From assembly GCF_018860755.1 (NCBI RefSeq), contig NZ_JAHKPW010000090.1, positions 9,995 to 72,230 of the forward strand: DNA of 62,236 nucleotides, read 5' to 3'. The notes beneath the pieces were generated by a model, which saw only the letters and a list, made by a program, of their open reading frames with translations, was not told the DNA's origin and made no database searches. Every line of letters begins with the position of its first letter. Position 1 is the first letter of the stretch. This stretch comes from Colwellia sp. D2M02 (lineage in GTDB: Bacteria; Pseudomonadota; Gammaproteobacteria; Enterobacterales; Alteromonadaceae). Below are positions 45,602 through 54,489 of the stretch, piece by piece. Made by a program: the position numbers and the translations under genes.

Positions 45602-46546
45602 ATGAAAAAAATTATCTTTTCGCTATTTTTAGCTATAGGTTCAATAAGTGCTGCACAAGCACTAGAAGGCGATGCCGCCGCTGGTAAAACAAAAGCTGCA
45701 ACATGTGCGGCTTGTCATGGTGCGACTGGTATTAGTGCTATTCCAAACTACCCTAACCTTGCCGGACAAAACAGCGCTTATATTATTAAGCAGTTAACCG
45801 ACTTTAAAGCAGGCACTCGTTCAGACCCTCTAATGTCACCAATGGCAGCTAATTTATCTGAGCAAGATATGGCCGACGTGGCAGCATATTTCTCAGGCAT
45901 TCCTCGTTCAGGCGAAGTGGTAGCGGCAACAGGCGATGCTCCAGCGGGCGCAGCGCCAGTTGCTGGTAATGTTGAAATAGTTGCCTCAACACCTGCTTCA
46001 GCAATTTATAAAGGCGATGTGAGTGCTGGTAAAACAAAAGCGGCAACGTGTGCTGCGTGTCATGGTGCTGACGGTAATAGCTTAGTTCCTATGTACCCAA
46101 GTTTAGCCGGTCAAAGTGCTAACTATATTGCGAAACAATTACACGATTTTAAATCGGGTGATCGTAACGACCCGGTTATGGCTGGTATGGTTGCGGCATT
46201 AAGCGAAGAAGATATGCATGACTTAGCCGCTTTCTTTGCCGTTCAAGCACCTAAAGCGGGTACTGGTGAAGGTAGTGACTTAGGTAAAAAACTATACTTC
46301 AGTGGTGATGCCGCTAAAGGCATTACCGCTTGTATCGCCTGTCATGGTGTTAATGGTAAAGGCATGCAACAAGCTGGCTTCCCTGCAATCGCAGGTCAAA
46401 GTAAAGATTACTTGAAGAAGCAATTAGCGACTTTCCGTGATGGTAGTCGTGCCAATGACAACAACGGCATTATGCGCAACATTGCTATTAAATTATCTGA
46501 TGCTGATATTGAAGAAGTAACTCAATATATGTCATCTTTAAAATAA
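45602..46546 (+). CDS. Three-domain (trihaem) periplasmic cytochrome c, c4-like
   Basis: A 314-residue exported protein with a signal peptide (ends near AQALE) and three cytochrome c domains, each with a haem motif: CAACHG (about 37), CAACHG (about 152) and CIACHG (about 246). Domains 1 and 2 are close to each other and to the monohaem cytochrome at 17537; an Ala/Pro/Gly linker (about 104-138) separates them. Domain 3 is more distant (NGKGMQQAGFPAIAGQ). Ordinary cytochrome c4 has two domains and ~200 residues, so this looks like c4 plus one module. Likely electron donor to terminal oxidases. A clear terminator follows. Confidence 0.9.
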   Translation: MKKIIFSLFLAIGSISAAQALEGDAAAGKTKAATCAACHGATGISAIPNYPNLAGQNSAYIIKQLTDFKAGTRSDPLMSPMAANLSEQDMADVAAYFSGIPRSGEVVAATGDAPAGAAPVAGNVEIVASTPASAIYKGDVSAGKTKAATCAACHGADGNSLVPMYPSLAGQSANYIAKQLHDFKSGDRNDPVMAGMVAALSEEDMHDLAAFFAVQAPKAGTGEGSDLGKKLYFSGDAAKGITACIACHGVNGKGMQQAGFPAIAGQSKDYLKKQLATFRDGSRANDNNGIMRNIAIKLSDADIEEVTQYMSSLK

Positions 46547-46580
46547 GTGCTCAATATTCACTTATAAACTAATCTATATA

Positions 46581-46608
46581 AAGCAGCGTTTATCGCTGCT
46601 TTTTTTTC
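46581..46608 (+). terminator. Terminator of the trihaem cytochrome gene
   Basis: GCAGCG (46583-46588) pairs with CGCTGC (46594-46599), loop of five bases, followed by T8. Confidence 0.88.
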
Positions 46609-46645
46609 TTTAAAATTAATTAAAGCAGATATTAACAGCTGTGAT

Positions 46646-47296
46646 ATGACACAAAAAAAACAACCGAAACAGTGGGTAGCATGTCAGCAATGTGATGCAT
46701 TGTTTGACAAGCCTTTATTAAAACAAGGACAAAGTGCTAAATGTACTCGTTGTGGCAGCGTTTTAGTTGAACGTAAAGTCGACTCTATTGAGCGTAGCTT
46801 TCACTGGTCTCTAGCGGGTTTAATATTAATGTTACCTGCTATTTTACTACCTTTAATGGGAGTGACTTTAGCCGGACAACACCATCAAGCCTCACTATTT
46901 GATTGTGTATTAGTACTGATAGAACGTGACTTTTTTATGATTGCCAGCTTGTTGTTTTTATTTGCTATTGCCGTGCCAATAGTCAGGCTATCCGGCGCTT
47001 TATACTTATCGTACAGTTTTAAATTTAACCGTTTAAAACCATCATTACTTAATTTTTTTCGGGCATATCATCATTTAGATCACTGGGCTATGCTTAATGT
47101 TTTTATGCTAGGGATTGTTGTCTCTATGTATAAATTACTTGATGACACAGAGCTTTCTGTTAATTTAGGCTTATTATCTTTTATTTTATGGCTGGTATGT
47201 TCAACCATGGCATCAGCAGCACTCGATCAAGATTATATTTGGGAAGAACTAGAACAAGCATTTCTCGAACCAAATACTACCGATGAAATAGCATAA
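46646..47296 (+). CDS. PqiA/LetA-like membrane protein, first half
   Basis: A 216-residue inner-membrane protein with an N-terminal zinc ribbon (CQQCDALF and CTRCGSVL) and four hydrophobic segments, corresponding to one PqiA domain. E. coli LetA (YebS) is ~427 residues with two such domains; here the N-terminal half is a separate gene whose stop codon is immediately followed by the ATG of the second half. It is the likely energising or lipid-feeding partner of the MCE protein downstream, in phospholipid traffic between the inner and outer membranes. Confidence 0.88.
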   Translation: MTQKKQPKQWVACQQCDALFDKPLLKQGQSAKCTRCGSVLVERKVDSIERSFHWSLAGLILMLPAILLPLMGVTLAGQHHQASLFDCVLVLIERDFFMIASLLFLFAIAVPIVRLSGALYLSYSFKFNRLKPSLLNFFRAYHHLDHWAMLNVFMLGIVVSMYKLLDDTELSVNLGLLSFILWLVCSTMASAALDQDYIWEELEQAFLEPNTTDEIA

Positions 47297-47935
47297 ATGA
47301 GAACCGCTAAAAGCAAGGGCTTAGCGTTGTGCCCCAAGTGCCATAAAGTCAATAAGGTTGTGAGTGAACCTATACAATGTAGTCGTTGCATGGGGTCTTT
47401 TTATCAACGAAAATATAACAGCCTGCAATACACTTTTGCATGGAACTTAGCTGCCTTACTCGCCTTTATTCCAGCAAACCTATATCCGATAATGGTAGTT
47501 TATCAGCTAGGTGTGCCGAAAGAGGCAACTATACTCTCGGGTATTGGTGAGTTTATTGACCATGGTTTATACCCTATCGCCGTTATTATATTTACCGCCA
47601 GTATTATAGTACCGCTGATGAAAATAATTGGCTTATTTGTGCTGGTTTATAAAGTACATACTGGAATGCGCTTAAAACCAAACAAACATAGTAAAATTTA
47701 TCATATACTTGAATTTTTAGGGCCATGGTCAATGTTAGATGTATTTGTCGTAGCTTTGATGGTAACCATTGTTGAACTAGGCTTTGTTACCTCCGTTGCT
47801 GCTGGGCCTGCTATTAACTACTTTACCATTACCGTTATTTTTACCATGTTTGCTGCCAATAGTTTTGATCCTCGGCTGTTATGGGATAAAAAAGAAATAC
47901 AATCAAAGGAAAAAAATGCACTCAAAACAACATAA
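47297..47935 (+). CDS. PqiA/LetA-like membrane protein, second half
   Basis: A 212-residue protein with its own zinc ribbon (CPKCHKV and CSRCMGS) and four hydrophobic segments, equal to the second PqiA domain of LetA. Its start abuts the preceding stop and its last 20 bases overlap the MCE gene, so the three products are translationally coupled. The pair probably reconstitutes a LetA-like heterodimer. Confidence 0.88.
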   Translation: MRTAKSKGLALCPKCHKVNKVVSEPIQCSRCMGSFYQRKYNSLQYTFAWNLAALLAFIPANLYPIMVVYQLGVPKEATILSGIGEFIDHGLYPIAVIIFTASIIVPLMKIIGLFVLVYKVHTGMRLKPNKHSKIYHILEFLGPWSMLDVFVVALMVTIVELGFVTSVAAGPAINYFTITVIFTMFAANSFDPRLLWDKKEIQSKEKNALKTT

Positions 47936-50900
47936 CCCAGTAGTTCCGCCTCAAAACCAAGCCGAGGTTGTACCACGCAAAGGGGTTTCTATTATTTGGT
48001 TTGTACCTTTTATTGCCTTAATTTTTGGACTTTGGTTAACCATTAAGGTTATTTCAGAGCAAGGCACATTTATCACCATTAAATTTGATAATGGTGCAGG
48101 TATTGTTCCTAATAAAACCGAAGTACGGTACAAAGGCTTAGTTACCGGCTTAGTAAAAAAGGTATTACCATCAAGCGACTTAAGCCAAGTAATTGCTGAA
48201 GTAGAAATTTCACGAGACTTTAGTGATTATTTAACGACCGATACAAAATTTTGGTTGGTCAGTGCTGATATTTCCCTACAAGGTATTTCAGGTTTAGATA
48301 CTTTAATTTCAGGTAGTTACATTAACATTTTACCTGACACCAACCAATCAGCCGACAGTCAAGACAGCTTTATTGCGCTAACCGAGCCACCTGAGCTTGA
48401 TATGACCACACCAGGTTTACATTTAACCTTAGAAACCGACGTTTTAGGCTCAATAGGCGAGAACTCTCCTATTAGCTTCAAACAAATTCCTATTGGCCAT
48501 GTAACTAGCTATCATTATATTGAAAGTCGTAAAAAAATTGCGATTAATGTTTTTATCAAGCCTGAGCACGCACACTTAATCAAAGAGAACTCCCTATTTT
48601 ACAATACCAGTGGCGTACAAGTTACGGCTTCATTGTCTGCTGGTTTAAAAATAAACACCGACTCTATCGCTTCGATAATGGCTGGTGGAATTGCCGTCGA
48701 CACCTTAAGTTACCAAGCAGATTTAGCGCCAGCTAAAAATGGTAGAGTATACCCGTTACACCCTGATTTTCAGTCTGCTGAAATGGGACACGAAATTGAG
48801 TTAACCTTAGATTGGAATTCAGGCATTGATCATAACGCCGCAATTTTATACCAAGGCTTAACCATTGGTGTAATTGAGTCATTTAGTAAAATTGACCCTG
48901 TAAGTCGTAAGATAACCGCTAAAGCGAAAGTAAACCCCAGAGTTGCACCTTACTTAACAGAGCAATCACAATTTTATATTGTTGCACCACAGCTAGGTCT
49001 AACAGGTGTGTCTAATGCAAAAACGTTACTGACCGGAGCTTACGTAAGTATAAGACCTTCACTTGCTGGCAAGCCCACCAATAAGTTTAGCGTATTCAAT
49101 AGCCAACCACCTTACAAATATAGTGAGCCAGGTTTGCATTTAATGCTTAATGCAATAGACAGAAACTCGCTACAAGTCGGTAGTGAAGTTTATTATAAGC
49201 AACAAGTTGTCGGTAATGTGCAAGCAATTGAAACCTTAGCTCCGGCAAAGCACTTAATTCATATTCACATACAACCTGAGCATAGTCATTACGTTACCAA
49301 TACTAGTCATTTTTATAATAATTCAGGTTTACAAATAAAAGCCAGTTTACAAGGCGTAAATATACAAGCTCAGTCTTTACAAAGTATATTAACGGGTGGT
49401 ATTTCATTTACTAACAATGAGCAAGAAACAGCTACTAACAGCAACAGCTCTCAAGTAAATAATGGTGATAAATTTAAGTTATTTACTAACGACAAGTTAG
49501 CTAAACACCGAGCCAACTTTACCTTAACAACCAAAATATCCACTGAAGTAGATGTTAATACACGTATTTTATATCGTGGTGTTGAGGTTGGTGCCATTCA
49601 TAATATTGACTATCATGGCAACAACAAACAGTTACAAGTGGGCTTGTTGCCTGAATATGATTATATTTTGAAAGCCCAATCACAATTTTGGTTAGTTAAG
49701 CCTAATTTAAGCTTATCGGGCGCCACCGATACTAACGCTTTGCTAGGTGGAACTTATATTACCTTTAATGTCGGTCAAGGCGATAATGCATCAGCATTTA
49801 ACCTACTTACTAATCCGCCTGCTAAGCATGCCAGCGCACAAGGCTTACAGCTAACGTTAATCGCCGACCACGCTAGCGTTGCAACACCAGGTAGCGCAGT
49901 AAGCTATAGAGGCGTTGTTGTTGGCCAAGTTGATAATGTCAGCCTAGACAAAACAAGTGATAAAATTCATATCAACCTGAGTATTGATGAAGAACACCAG
50001 CAACTCATCCAGCAAAATAGTCGTTTTTATAACGCTAGTGGTGTAACCGTATCTGGTGGTATTAGTGACTTTGTTGTGAAAACTGAATCTATCGATAGTA
50101 TTTTACGTGGTGGTCTAAGCTTTTATAACCCAAGCCAAAGTGAAAAAGGTGAAGTGCAAGTTGATGAGCTAACACAGTTCAAGTTGTTCAAGCACATCGA
50201 ACAAGCTAAAAGTGCAGGCTTGAATATTAGCATTCATTTTGATGACGCTAGCGGGTTAAAAGTAAATAGCAAAGTTATTTATCAAGAACAAGAAGTTGGC
50301 GTTATTGAACGCTTGAGCTTTCAACCAAATCACCAAGGCGTCATTGCACAAGTTTTATTAAATGACCTCGGTAGCCAATATGCCAAACAAGGCACGCAAT
50401 TTTGGAAAGTAGAGCCCGAGCTTGGTCTAGTGGGTTCAAAAAATGTTGGCGCTTTACTCGATGGCGCTTTTATTGCGCTATTACCAAACATTAATACAGA
50501 CAATGAAAGTAAAAAGCATTTTAATGCGCTCGCTTTACCACCAACAGTTACCGCATTACCTTACGGCTTAAATGTAAAACTAACCAGCAAACGTTTAGGC
50601 TCAGTACGTATTGGTAACCCTGTACTTTATCGACAAGTTACCGTCGGTAAGGTCATAGGCATTGGTTTGTCTGATAACGCCGATAGTGTTGACGTATTTA
50701 TTAATATTGCAGAGCGCTACGCTCCATTAGTTAACAATACCAGTCAGTTTTGGAATGCCAGCGGGCTAAGCGTAGAGGCGGGTTTATTTTCTGGTGTTTC
50801 TATTGACTCAGAATCAATTGAAACATTAATTGCAGGAGGTATTGCCTTTGCTACTCCTACAAACGCAAACAACAATACTAACAGTAAGCTGCCAACGTTC

Positions 50901-50975
50901 AGTTTACACCAAGAGCCTGAAAGCGAATGGCTATCATGGCAAGCCAAAATACCATTAACGCCTATAATTCCATAG
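47916..50975 (+). CDS. letB: LetB/YebT-like MCE protein with eight MCE domains
   Basis: Start chosen at the ATG at 47916 (MHSKQHNPVV, with AAGGA upstream), giving 1019 residues. One N-terminal membrane anchor (about 25-45) precedes MCE domains recognised by the recurrent (V/I)xYxxxxVGxV turn: EVRYKGLVTGLV, PISFKQIPIGHV, AILYQGLTIGVI, EVYYKQQVVGNV, RILYRGVEVGAI, AVSYRGVVVGQV, KVIYQEQEVGVI and PVLYRQVTVGKV, eight in all. E. coli LetB has seven in 877 residues, forming a stacked-ring tunnel across the periplasm; one more ring would make a longer tube. Genes for split LetA precede it. Confidence 0.9.
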   Translation: MHSKQHNPVVPPQNQAEVVPRKGVSIIWFVPFIALIFGLWLTIKVISEQGTFITIKFDNGAGIVPNKTEVRYKGLVTGLVKKVLPSSDLSQVIAEVEISRDFSDYLTTDTKFWLVSADISLQGISGLDTLISGSYINILPDTNQSADSQDSFIALTEPPELDMTTPGLHLTLETDVLGSIGENSPISFKQIPIGHVTSYHYIESRKKIAINVFIKPEHAHLIKENSLFYNTSGVQVTASLSAGLKINTDSIASIMAGGIAVDTLSYQADLAPAKNGRVYPLHPDFQSAEMGHEIELTLDWNSGIDHNAAILYQGLTIGVIESFSKIDPVSRKITAKAKVNPRVAPYLTEQSQFYIVAPQLGLTGVSNAKTLLTGAYVSIRPSLAGKPTNKFSVFNSQPPYKYSEPGLHLMLNAIDRNSLQVGSEVYYKQQVVGNVQAIETLAPAKHLIHIHIQPEHSHYVTNTSHFYNNSGLQIKASLQGVNIQAQSLQSILTGGISFTNNEQETATNSNSSQVNNGDKFKLFTNDKLAKHRANFTLTTKISTEVDVNTRILYRGVEVGAIHNIDYHGNNKQLQVGLLPEYDYILKAQSQFWLVKPNLSLSGATDTNALLGGTYITFNVGQGDNASAFNLLTNPPAKHASAQGLQLTLIADHASVATPGSAVSYRGVVVGQVDNVSLDKTSDKIHINLSIDEEHQQLIQQNSRFYNASGVTVSGGISDFVVKTESIDSILRGGLSFYNPSQSEKGEVQVDELTQFKLFKHIEQAKSAGLNISIHFDDASGLKVNSKVIYQEQEVGVIERLSFQPNHQGVIAQVLLNDLGSQYAKQGTQFWKVEPELGLVGSKNVGALLDGAFIALLPNINTDNESKKHFNALALPPTVTALPYGLNVKLTSKRLGSVRIGNPVLYRQVTVGKVIGIGLSDNADSVDVFINIAERYAPLVNNTSQFWNASGLSVEAGLFSGVSIDSESIETLIAGGIAFATPTNANNNTNSKLPTFSLHQEPESEWLSWQAKIPLTPIIP

Positions 50976-51097
50976 CCTAATATAATGACTCAAATCAAAA
51001 ATTCGCACTCTTCTCATCAGTAAGAATGCGAAAGTATAAAGGTGGCTTTAGTTAATGCTGCCTTTTCATAATAAAGAATAATAAACCAAAGTTACTC

Positions 51098-51619
51098 TTA
51101 TTCGTCAGTGTTCTGTTGTACCGATAAATTAAACGTTTTAACATCACAATTACTGAGGGCGTCACAACCCTTTATGATAAAACCTAAGCTTGACAGATCT
51201 TCACTTTGAAAGGGTTCATTGCCCAGAGAGTCATCGCCAATGAAGCAAGATAAGCTATTATTACTGATCTCACACTGCACCTCAGCTGTTGCGTTAGGGC
51301 AAAGTGAAAAAGAATCACTACCACATTTAAGCTCTACTATTTTATTGTTATCTGAATACCTCTCACCGTTAGTCGATAAATACAAATCTATTTTGTATGA
51401 TGCAGAGGTTGGTGATACCCACTGAACTTCAAATCTAGTGTCTTCTATGACTGTAACCTGTTCCCCCTCGTAATAATCTACCCCGTCAAACCTGACATTT
51501 TGCAAAGTAAAGCTATCTGTTCCTGTTGAAGAATCATCAATACTAGCGTCTGTTCCATTACCACTACCACCACAAGCACTTAACACTAAAATACTCATAG
51601 CTAATAAAATATGCTTCAT
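51098..51619 (-). CDS. Lipoprotein of unknown function
   Basis: A 173-residue lipoprotein with lipobox LSAC followed by Gly-Gly and a Gly/Ser/Thr/Asp linker, then a probable beta-sandwich domain containing eight cysteines in the second half (LKCGS, LCPN, VQCE, SCFIG, GCDALSNC). No family recognised; the cysteine spacing suggests several disulfides. It is convergent with the MCE operon. Confidence 0.75.
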   Translation of the reverse strand: MKHILLAMSILVLSACGGSGNGTDASIDDSSTGTDSFTLQNVRFDGVDYYEGEQVTVIEDTRFEVQWVSPTSASYKIDLYLSTNGERYSDNNKIVELKCGSDSFSLCPNATAEVQCEISNNSLSCFIGDDSLGNEPFQSEDLSSLGFIIKGCDALSNCDVKTFNLSVQQNTDE

Positions 51620-51809
51620 AAATGTCCTTATTACTCAATCTAATATCATCAATTATTGGTTGTTCTTTTATTTACATTCCATACATTAGTTTGAATAGTT
51701 TATTAACCATTAAACTACACTCTTTTGTTATGCTTTTATTTTGAAGCATAAGAACTAAAATCTTACTTTATACGTATTAACATAAATAACCTACTCAGAA
51801 GTCATTGTA

Positions 51810-51989
51810 ATGTTCTCTATATTTAAACGCGACCCTATAAAAAAACTAAATAAACTCTATGAAGCCAAGCTTGAGCAAGCTATGTATGCGCAAAGAAATG
51901 GTGATATTAGATCCTATTCAATGATTACCGCTGAGGCAGAAGTAATAGCAAGCCAAATAAAAGAACTAGAGAAATCAACAAAAACCTAG
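51810..51989 (+). CDS. Small conserved protein (DUF6435-like)
   Basis: A 59-residue frame opening MFSIFKRDPIKKLNKLYE, with the central YAQRNGDIRSYSMITAEAE segment and a charged C-terminal helix. This matches, from memory, small gammaproteobacterial proteins of the DUF6435 type (a FKxDPxKKLxK start and AQRNGDIR core). It is predicted to be a soluble helical hairpin. The ribosome site is weak (GAAG). Alone between two lipoprotein and enzyme genes. Confidence 0.75.
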   Translation: MFSIFKRDPIKKLNKLYEAKLEQAMYAQRNGDIRSYSMITAEAEVIASQIKELEKSTKT

Positions 51990-52129
51990 TCTACTTTAGA
52001 GTAAAAACATTAATTAAATATTTACATTTTTTTAGTTTATCTTCCTGCTTATATATTTTATGGTCAAGGGTAGCTAGTTTTAACCTAACCTATAACCAAC
52101 AGCGAGCACGTAGAGATGGATTTTAAAAC

Positions 52130-53209
52130 ATGAGTAACCGTTTAGCGTCGCTGTTAAACTCATGGTATGAGCATAAAGATAGCTGCCAATGGGTATTGGC
52201 TACCATTATTGAGACTCAACGCTCTTCATATAGAAAATCCGGCGCCATGATGCTAATTAATAGCCTAGGCAAAAGCTATGGGTTATTAAGCGGTGGTTGT
52301 TTAGAAGCTGATTTAATGCGTCAAGCGCAAAAGTGTTGGTTTAAAAATGAAAGCATAACTATATGTTACGACATGCAAGATGAAAGCGATATTGCATGGC
52401 AGCTAGGTATTGGCTGTGGCGGTATGGTCAAAGTACTGTTACAGCCTACTAATATCGAGAATAATTACCACGATTTACTCACCTTAAAAGCTCATATAGA
52501 TAATCGCCAGCTTTGCTACTATCAACTCAGTATCGAAAATACCCCCGGCCTGAATAAAGTAATAAACAAGCAACCCGTACAAATTGAACATCAGAGCTCG
52601 CTAATTATTACAGTAAAACCTGCTCCCGCATTGATTATTTTTGGTGGTGGTCTTGATGCTCAACCATTGATTGCAATGGCACACACATTAGGTTGGTATA
52701 GCTGCTTAATTGACTGTAGAACTAGCTACGCCCGTCCGGCTTATTTCAAGCAAGCCGATCAAATTATCAATAGTAATTACGCAACGTTAAACACCACCTC
52801 AAACAAACAGAAACTCCCCAAAGCTGATGCGATTGTTATAATGCATCACAACATTGAGTTAGATGCTAAAGCATTGGATTTAATTAAAAGCAATCCACAG
52901 TTAAGCTCTGCGCATTACGTAGGCTTACTTGGACCACAACATCGCACTAAGCGTGTTTTTGACGCCACTCAATTATCAACAAAGCAGTTACCCGTAGCGC
53001 TGGCTAATCCTATTGGGTTAGATTTAGGTGGTGAATTACCTGAAAGTATTGCACTTGCTATTCTGGCTCAGGCGCACGCTGCCGTAGAATGTAAAAGCGC
53101 ACAAGCCTTAGGCGTTTACCAAGATACGTCCACAGCACTGCATCAGCCGATTGAATTAGCAATAAACATCAAAACTCACTTAGCAGGTGATATTGCCAAT
53201 GCCAGTTAA
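52130..53209 (+). CDS. XdhC/CoxI family molybdoenzyme maturation factor
   Basis: A 359-residue protein that, by family, binds molybdenum cofactor and inserts it, after sulfuration, into xanthine-dehydrogenase-type enzymes. The N-terminal XdhC/CoxI domain has SGGCLEADL near 48; the C-terminal Rossmann domain has IIFGGGLDAQPL and LGLLGPQHRTKRV-like motifs (read as VGLLGPQHRTK). It is the first gene of a four-gene molybdenum hydroxylase operon and overlaps the transferase gene by 11 bases. Confidence 0.9.
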   Translation: MSNRLASLLNSWYEHKDSCQWVLATIIETQRSSYRKSGAMMLINSLGKSYGLLSGGCLEADLMRQAQKCWFKNESITICYDMQDESDIAWQLGIGCGGMVKVLLQPTNIENNYHDLLTLKAHIDNRQLCYYQLSIENTPGLNKVINKQPVQIEHQSSLIITVKPAPALIIFGGGLDAQPLIAMAHTLGWYSCLIDCRTSYARPAYFKQADQIINSNYATLNTTSNKQKLPKADAIVIMHHNIELDAKALDLIKSNPQLSSAHYVGLLGPQHRTKRVFDATQLSTKQLPVALANPIGLDLGGELPESIALAILAQAHAAVECKSAQALGVYQDTSTALHQPIELAINIKTHLAGDIANAS

Positions 53210-53918
53210 TATTATTTTACTCGCGGCAGGAGCAGGAAAACGTTTTGCTGGCAGCAAAAACTCAAAGGGCGATATAAAACAGTTAGCAAAGTTTCAAGGA
53301 GCAACGCTTATTGAGCATACGATAGAGCAACTTAACCCTGCTCTTGCACAACTCAATCAACTTAATCAAACGACTGTGCATAACGATGATAATGCTAATC
53401 ATACAAGTGACAACAATGAAAAAAGTCAGCTCTATATCAGCTTAGGCGCTCACCAAGATAAAATATCGCCGCTATTACCTAAAAATACCCCTCTATTAAC
53501 CAGTCGTCATTGGCAAAAAGGGATCGGACACTCTTTAGCTGATGCCATAAAGCAAGTGGCACCTTTTAGCTCACATTTGTTAATTGCTTTAGTTGATCAA
53601 CCGTTAGTAACACAGCAGCATTATCAAACACTCGTTAATACGTCTTTACTACACCCTGACAAAATTATTGCCACACGCAGTGATGATTTATTGTTACCGC
53701 CTGTTATTTTTCCTAAAGATTTTTTCCCAGAATTAGTACAACTTCAAGGCGATATCGGTGCAGCGAAACTTTTAAAGCGTCATAAAAACCGTGTAATTTC
53801 ACTGCAGTGTGACATGGCGAAGCTTGATGTTGATACCCCAGAGCAATTAGCTGAAATGAACAATATCGCAACAGAAAAAATAACAGCGACAAGAGAGCAC
53901 TTAGTTATTAGTACTTAG
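53199..53918 (+). CDS. MocA-like molybdopterin cytidylyltransferase
   Basis: A 239-residue nucleotidyltransferase from the ATG at 53199 (AGGTGA eight bases upstream; a GTG four codons earlier is less likely). It has LAAGAGKRFAGSK, an insertion rich in Asn/Asp (about 50-72), and the ALVDQPLV metal motif. MocA makes the cytosine dinucleotide form of the cofactor used by this enzyme class, which fits its position between xdhC and the hydroxylase subunits. The stop codon lies inside a 7-base tandem repeat. Confidence 0.87.
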   Translation: MPVNIILLAAGAGKRFAGSKNSKGDIKQLAKFQGATLIEHTIEQLNPALAQLNQLNQTTVHNDDNANHTSDNNEKSQLYISLGAHQDKISPLLPKNTPLLTSRHWQKGIGHSLADAIKQVAPFSSHLLIALVDQPLVTQQHYQTLVNTSLLHPDKIIATRSDDLLLPPVIFPKDFFPELVQLQGDIGAAKLLKRHKNRVISLQCDMAKLDVDTPEQLAEMNNIATEKITATREHLVIST

Positions 53919-53942
53919 CTATTAGCTATTAGCTATTAGCTA
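53915..53942. repeat. Four perfect copies of a 7-base repeat at the end of the mocA-like gene
   Basis: TTAGCTA is repeated four times without error, starting one base before the TAG stop at 53916-53918. Slippage by one unit would change the spacing to the next gene but not the coding part. Confidence 0.85.
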
Positions 53943-54000
53943 ACAATAACTTAAATAAAACTTAGCATATTTACCATCACTGTCTAAACCTGGAGTCAGT

Positions 54001-54489
54001 ATGATTAACGTAACAATAAACAAAAAAGCCATTGAACTTGATGTCGACCCACAAATGCCGCTGCTATATGCTTTGCGCGATGAATTACAACTTACTGGCA
54101 CCAAGTTTGGTTGCGGTGCAGGGCAATGTGGCGCTTGTACCGTACACTTAAATGGTCAAGCAATTCGTTCATGTATTACCCCAATATCTGCTGTTGCCAA
54201 CCAAAAAATTACCACAATTGAAGGGTTAGATGAGCATAATAACGACAAAGTACAAATTGCTTGGCGTGAATACAAAGTCCCTCAGTGTGGTTATTGTCAA
54301 AGCGGACAAATAATGAGTGCCAGCGCATTATTGGCGAAAACAGCAAACCCAAGCGATAAACAAATTGATGATTTTATGCAAGGCAATATTTGTCGCTGCG
54401 GTACTTATAAGCGCATTAAAGCAGCGATAAAATCTGCGGCAAATAGTGAGCCTTCTGCTAATGAGACTTTAGTTAAGGAGAATCGCTAA
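54001..54489 (+). CDS. 2Fe-2S subunit of a molybdenum hydroxylase (IorA/CoxS-like)
   Basis: A 162-residue electron-transfer subunit with two 2Fe-2S clusters: plant-type CGAGQCGACTVHLNG near 40-54 and the C-terminal CGYCQSGQ...CRCGTY pair. It passes electrons from the molybdopterin subunit to an outside acceptor. No FAD subunit gene is present, as in the isoquinoline oxidoreductase group, where a cytochrome c or similar acceptor is used. It overlaps the next gene by one base. Confidence 0.92.
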   Translation: MINVTINKKAIELDVDPQMPLLYALRDELQLTGTKFGCGAGQCGACTVHLNGQAIRSCITPISAVANQKITTIEGLDEHNNDKVQIAWREYKVPQCGYCQSGQIMSASALLAKTANPSDKQIDDFMQGNICRCGTYKRIKAAIKSAANSEPSANETLVKENR

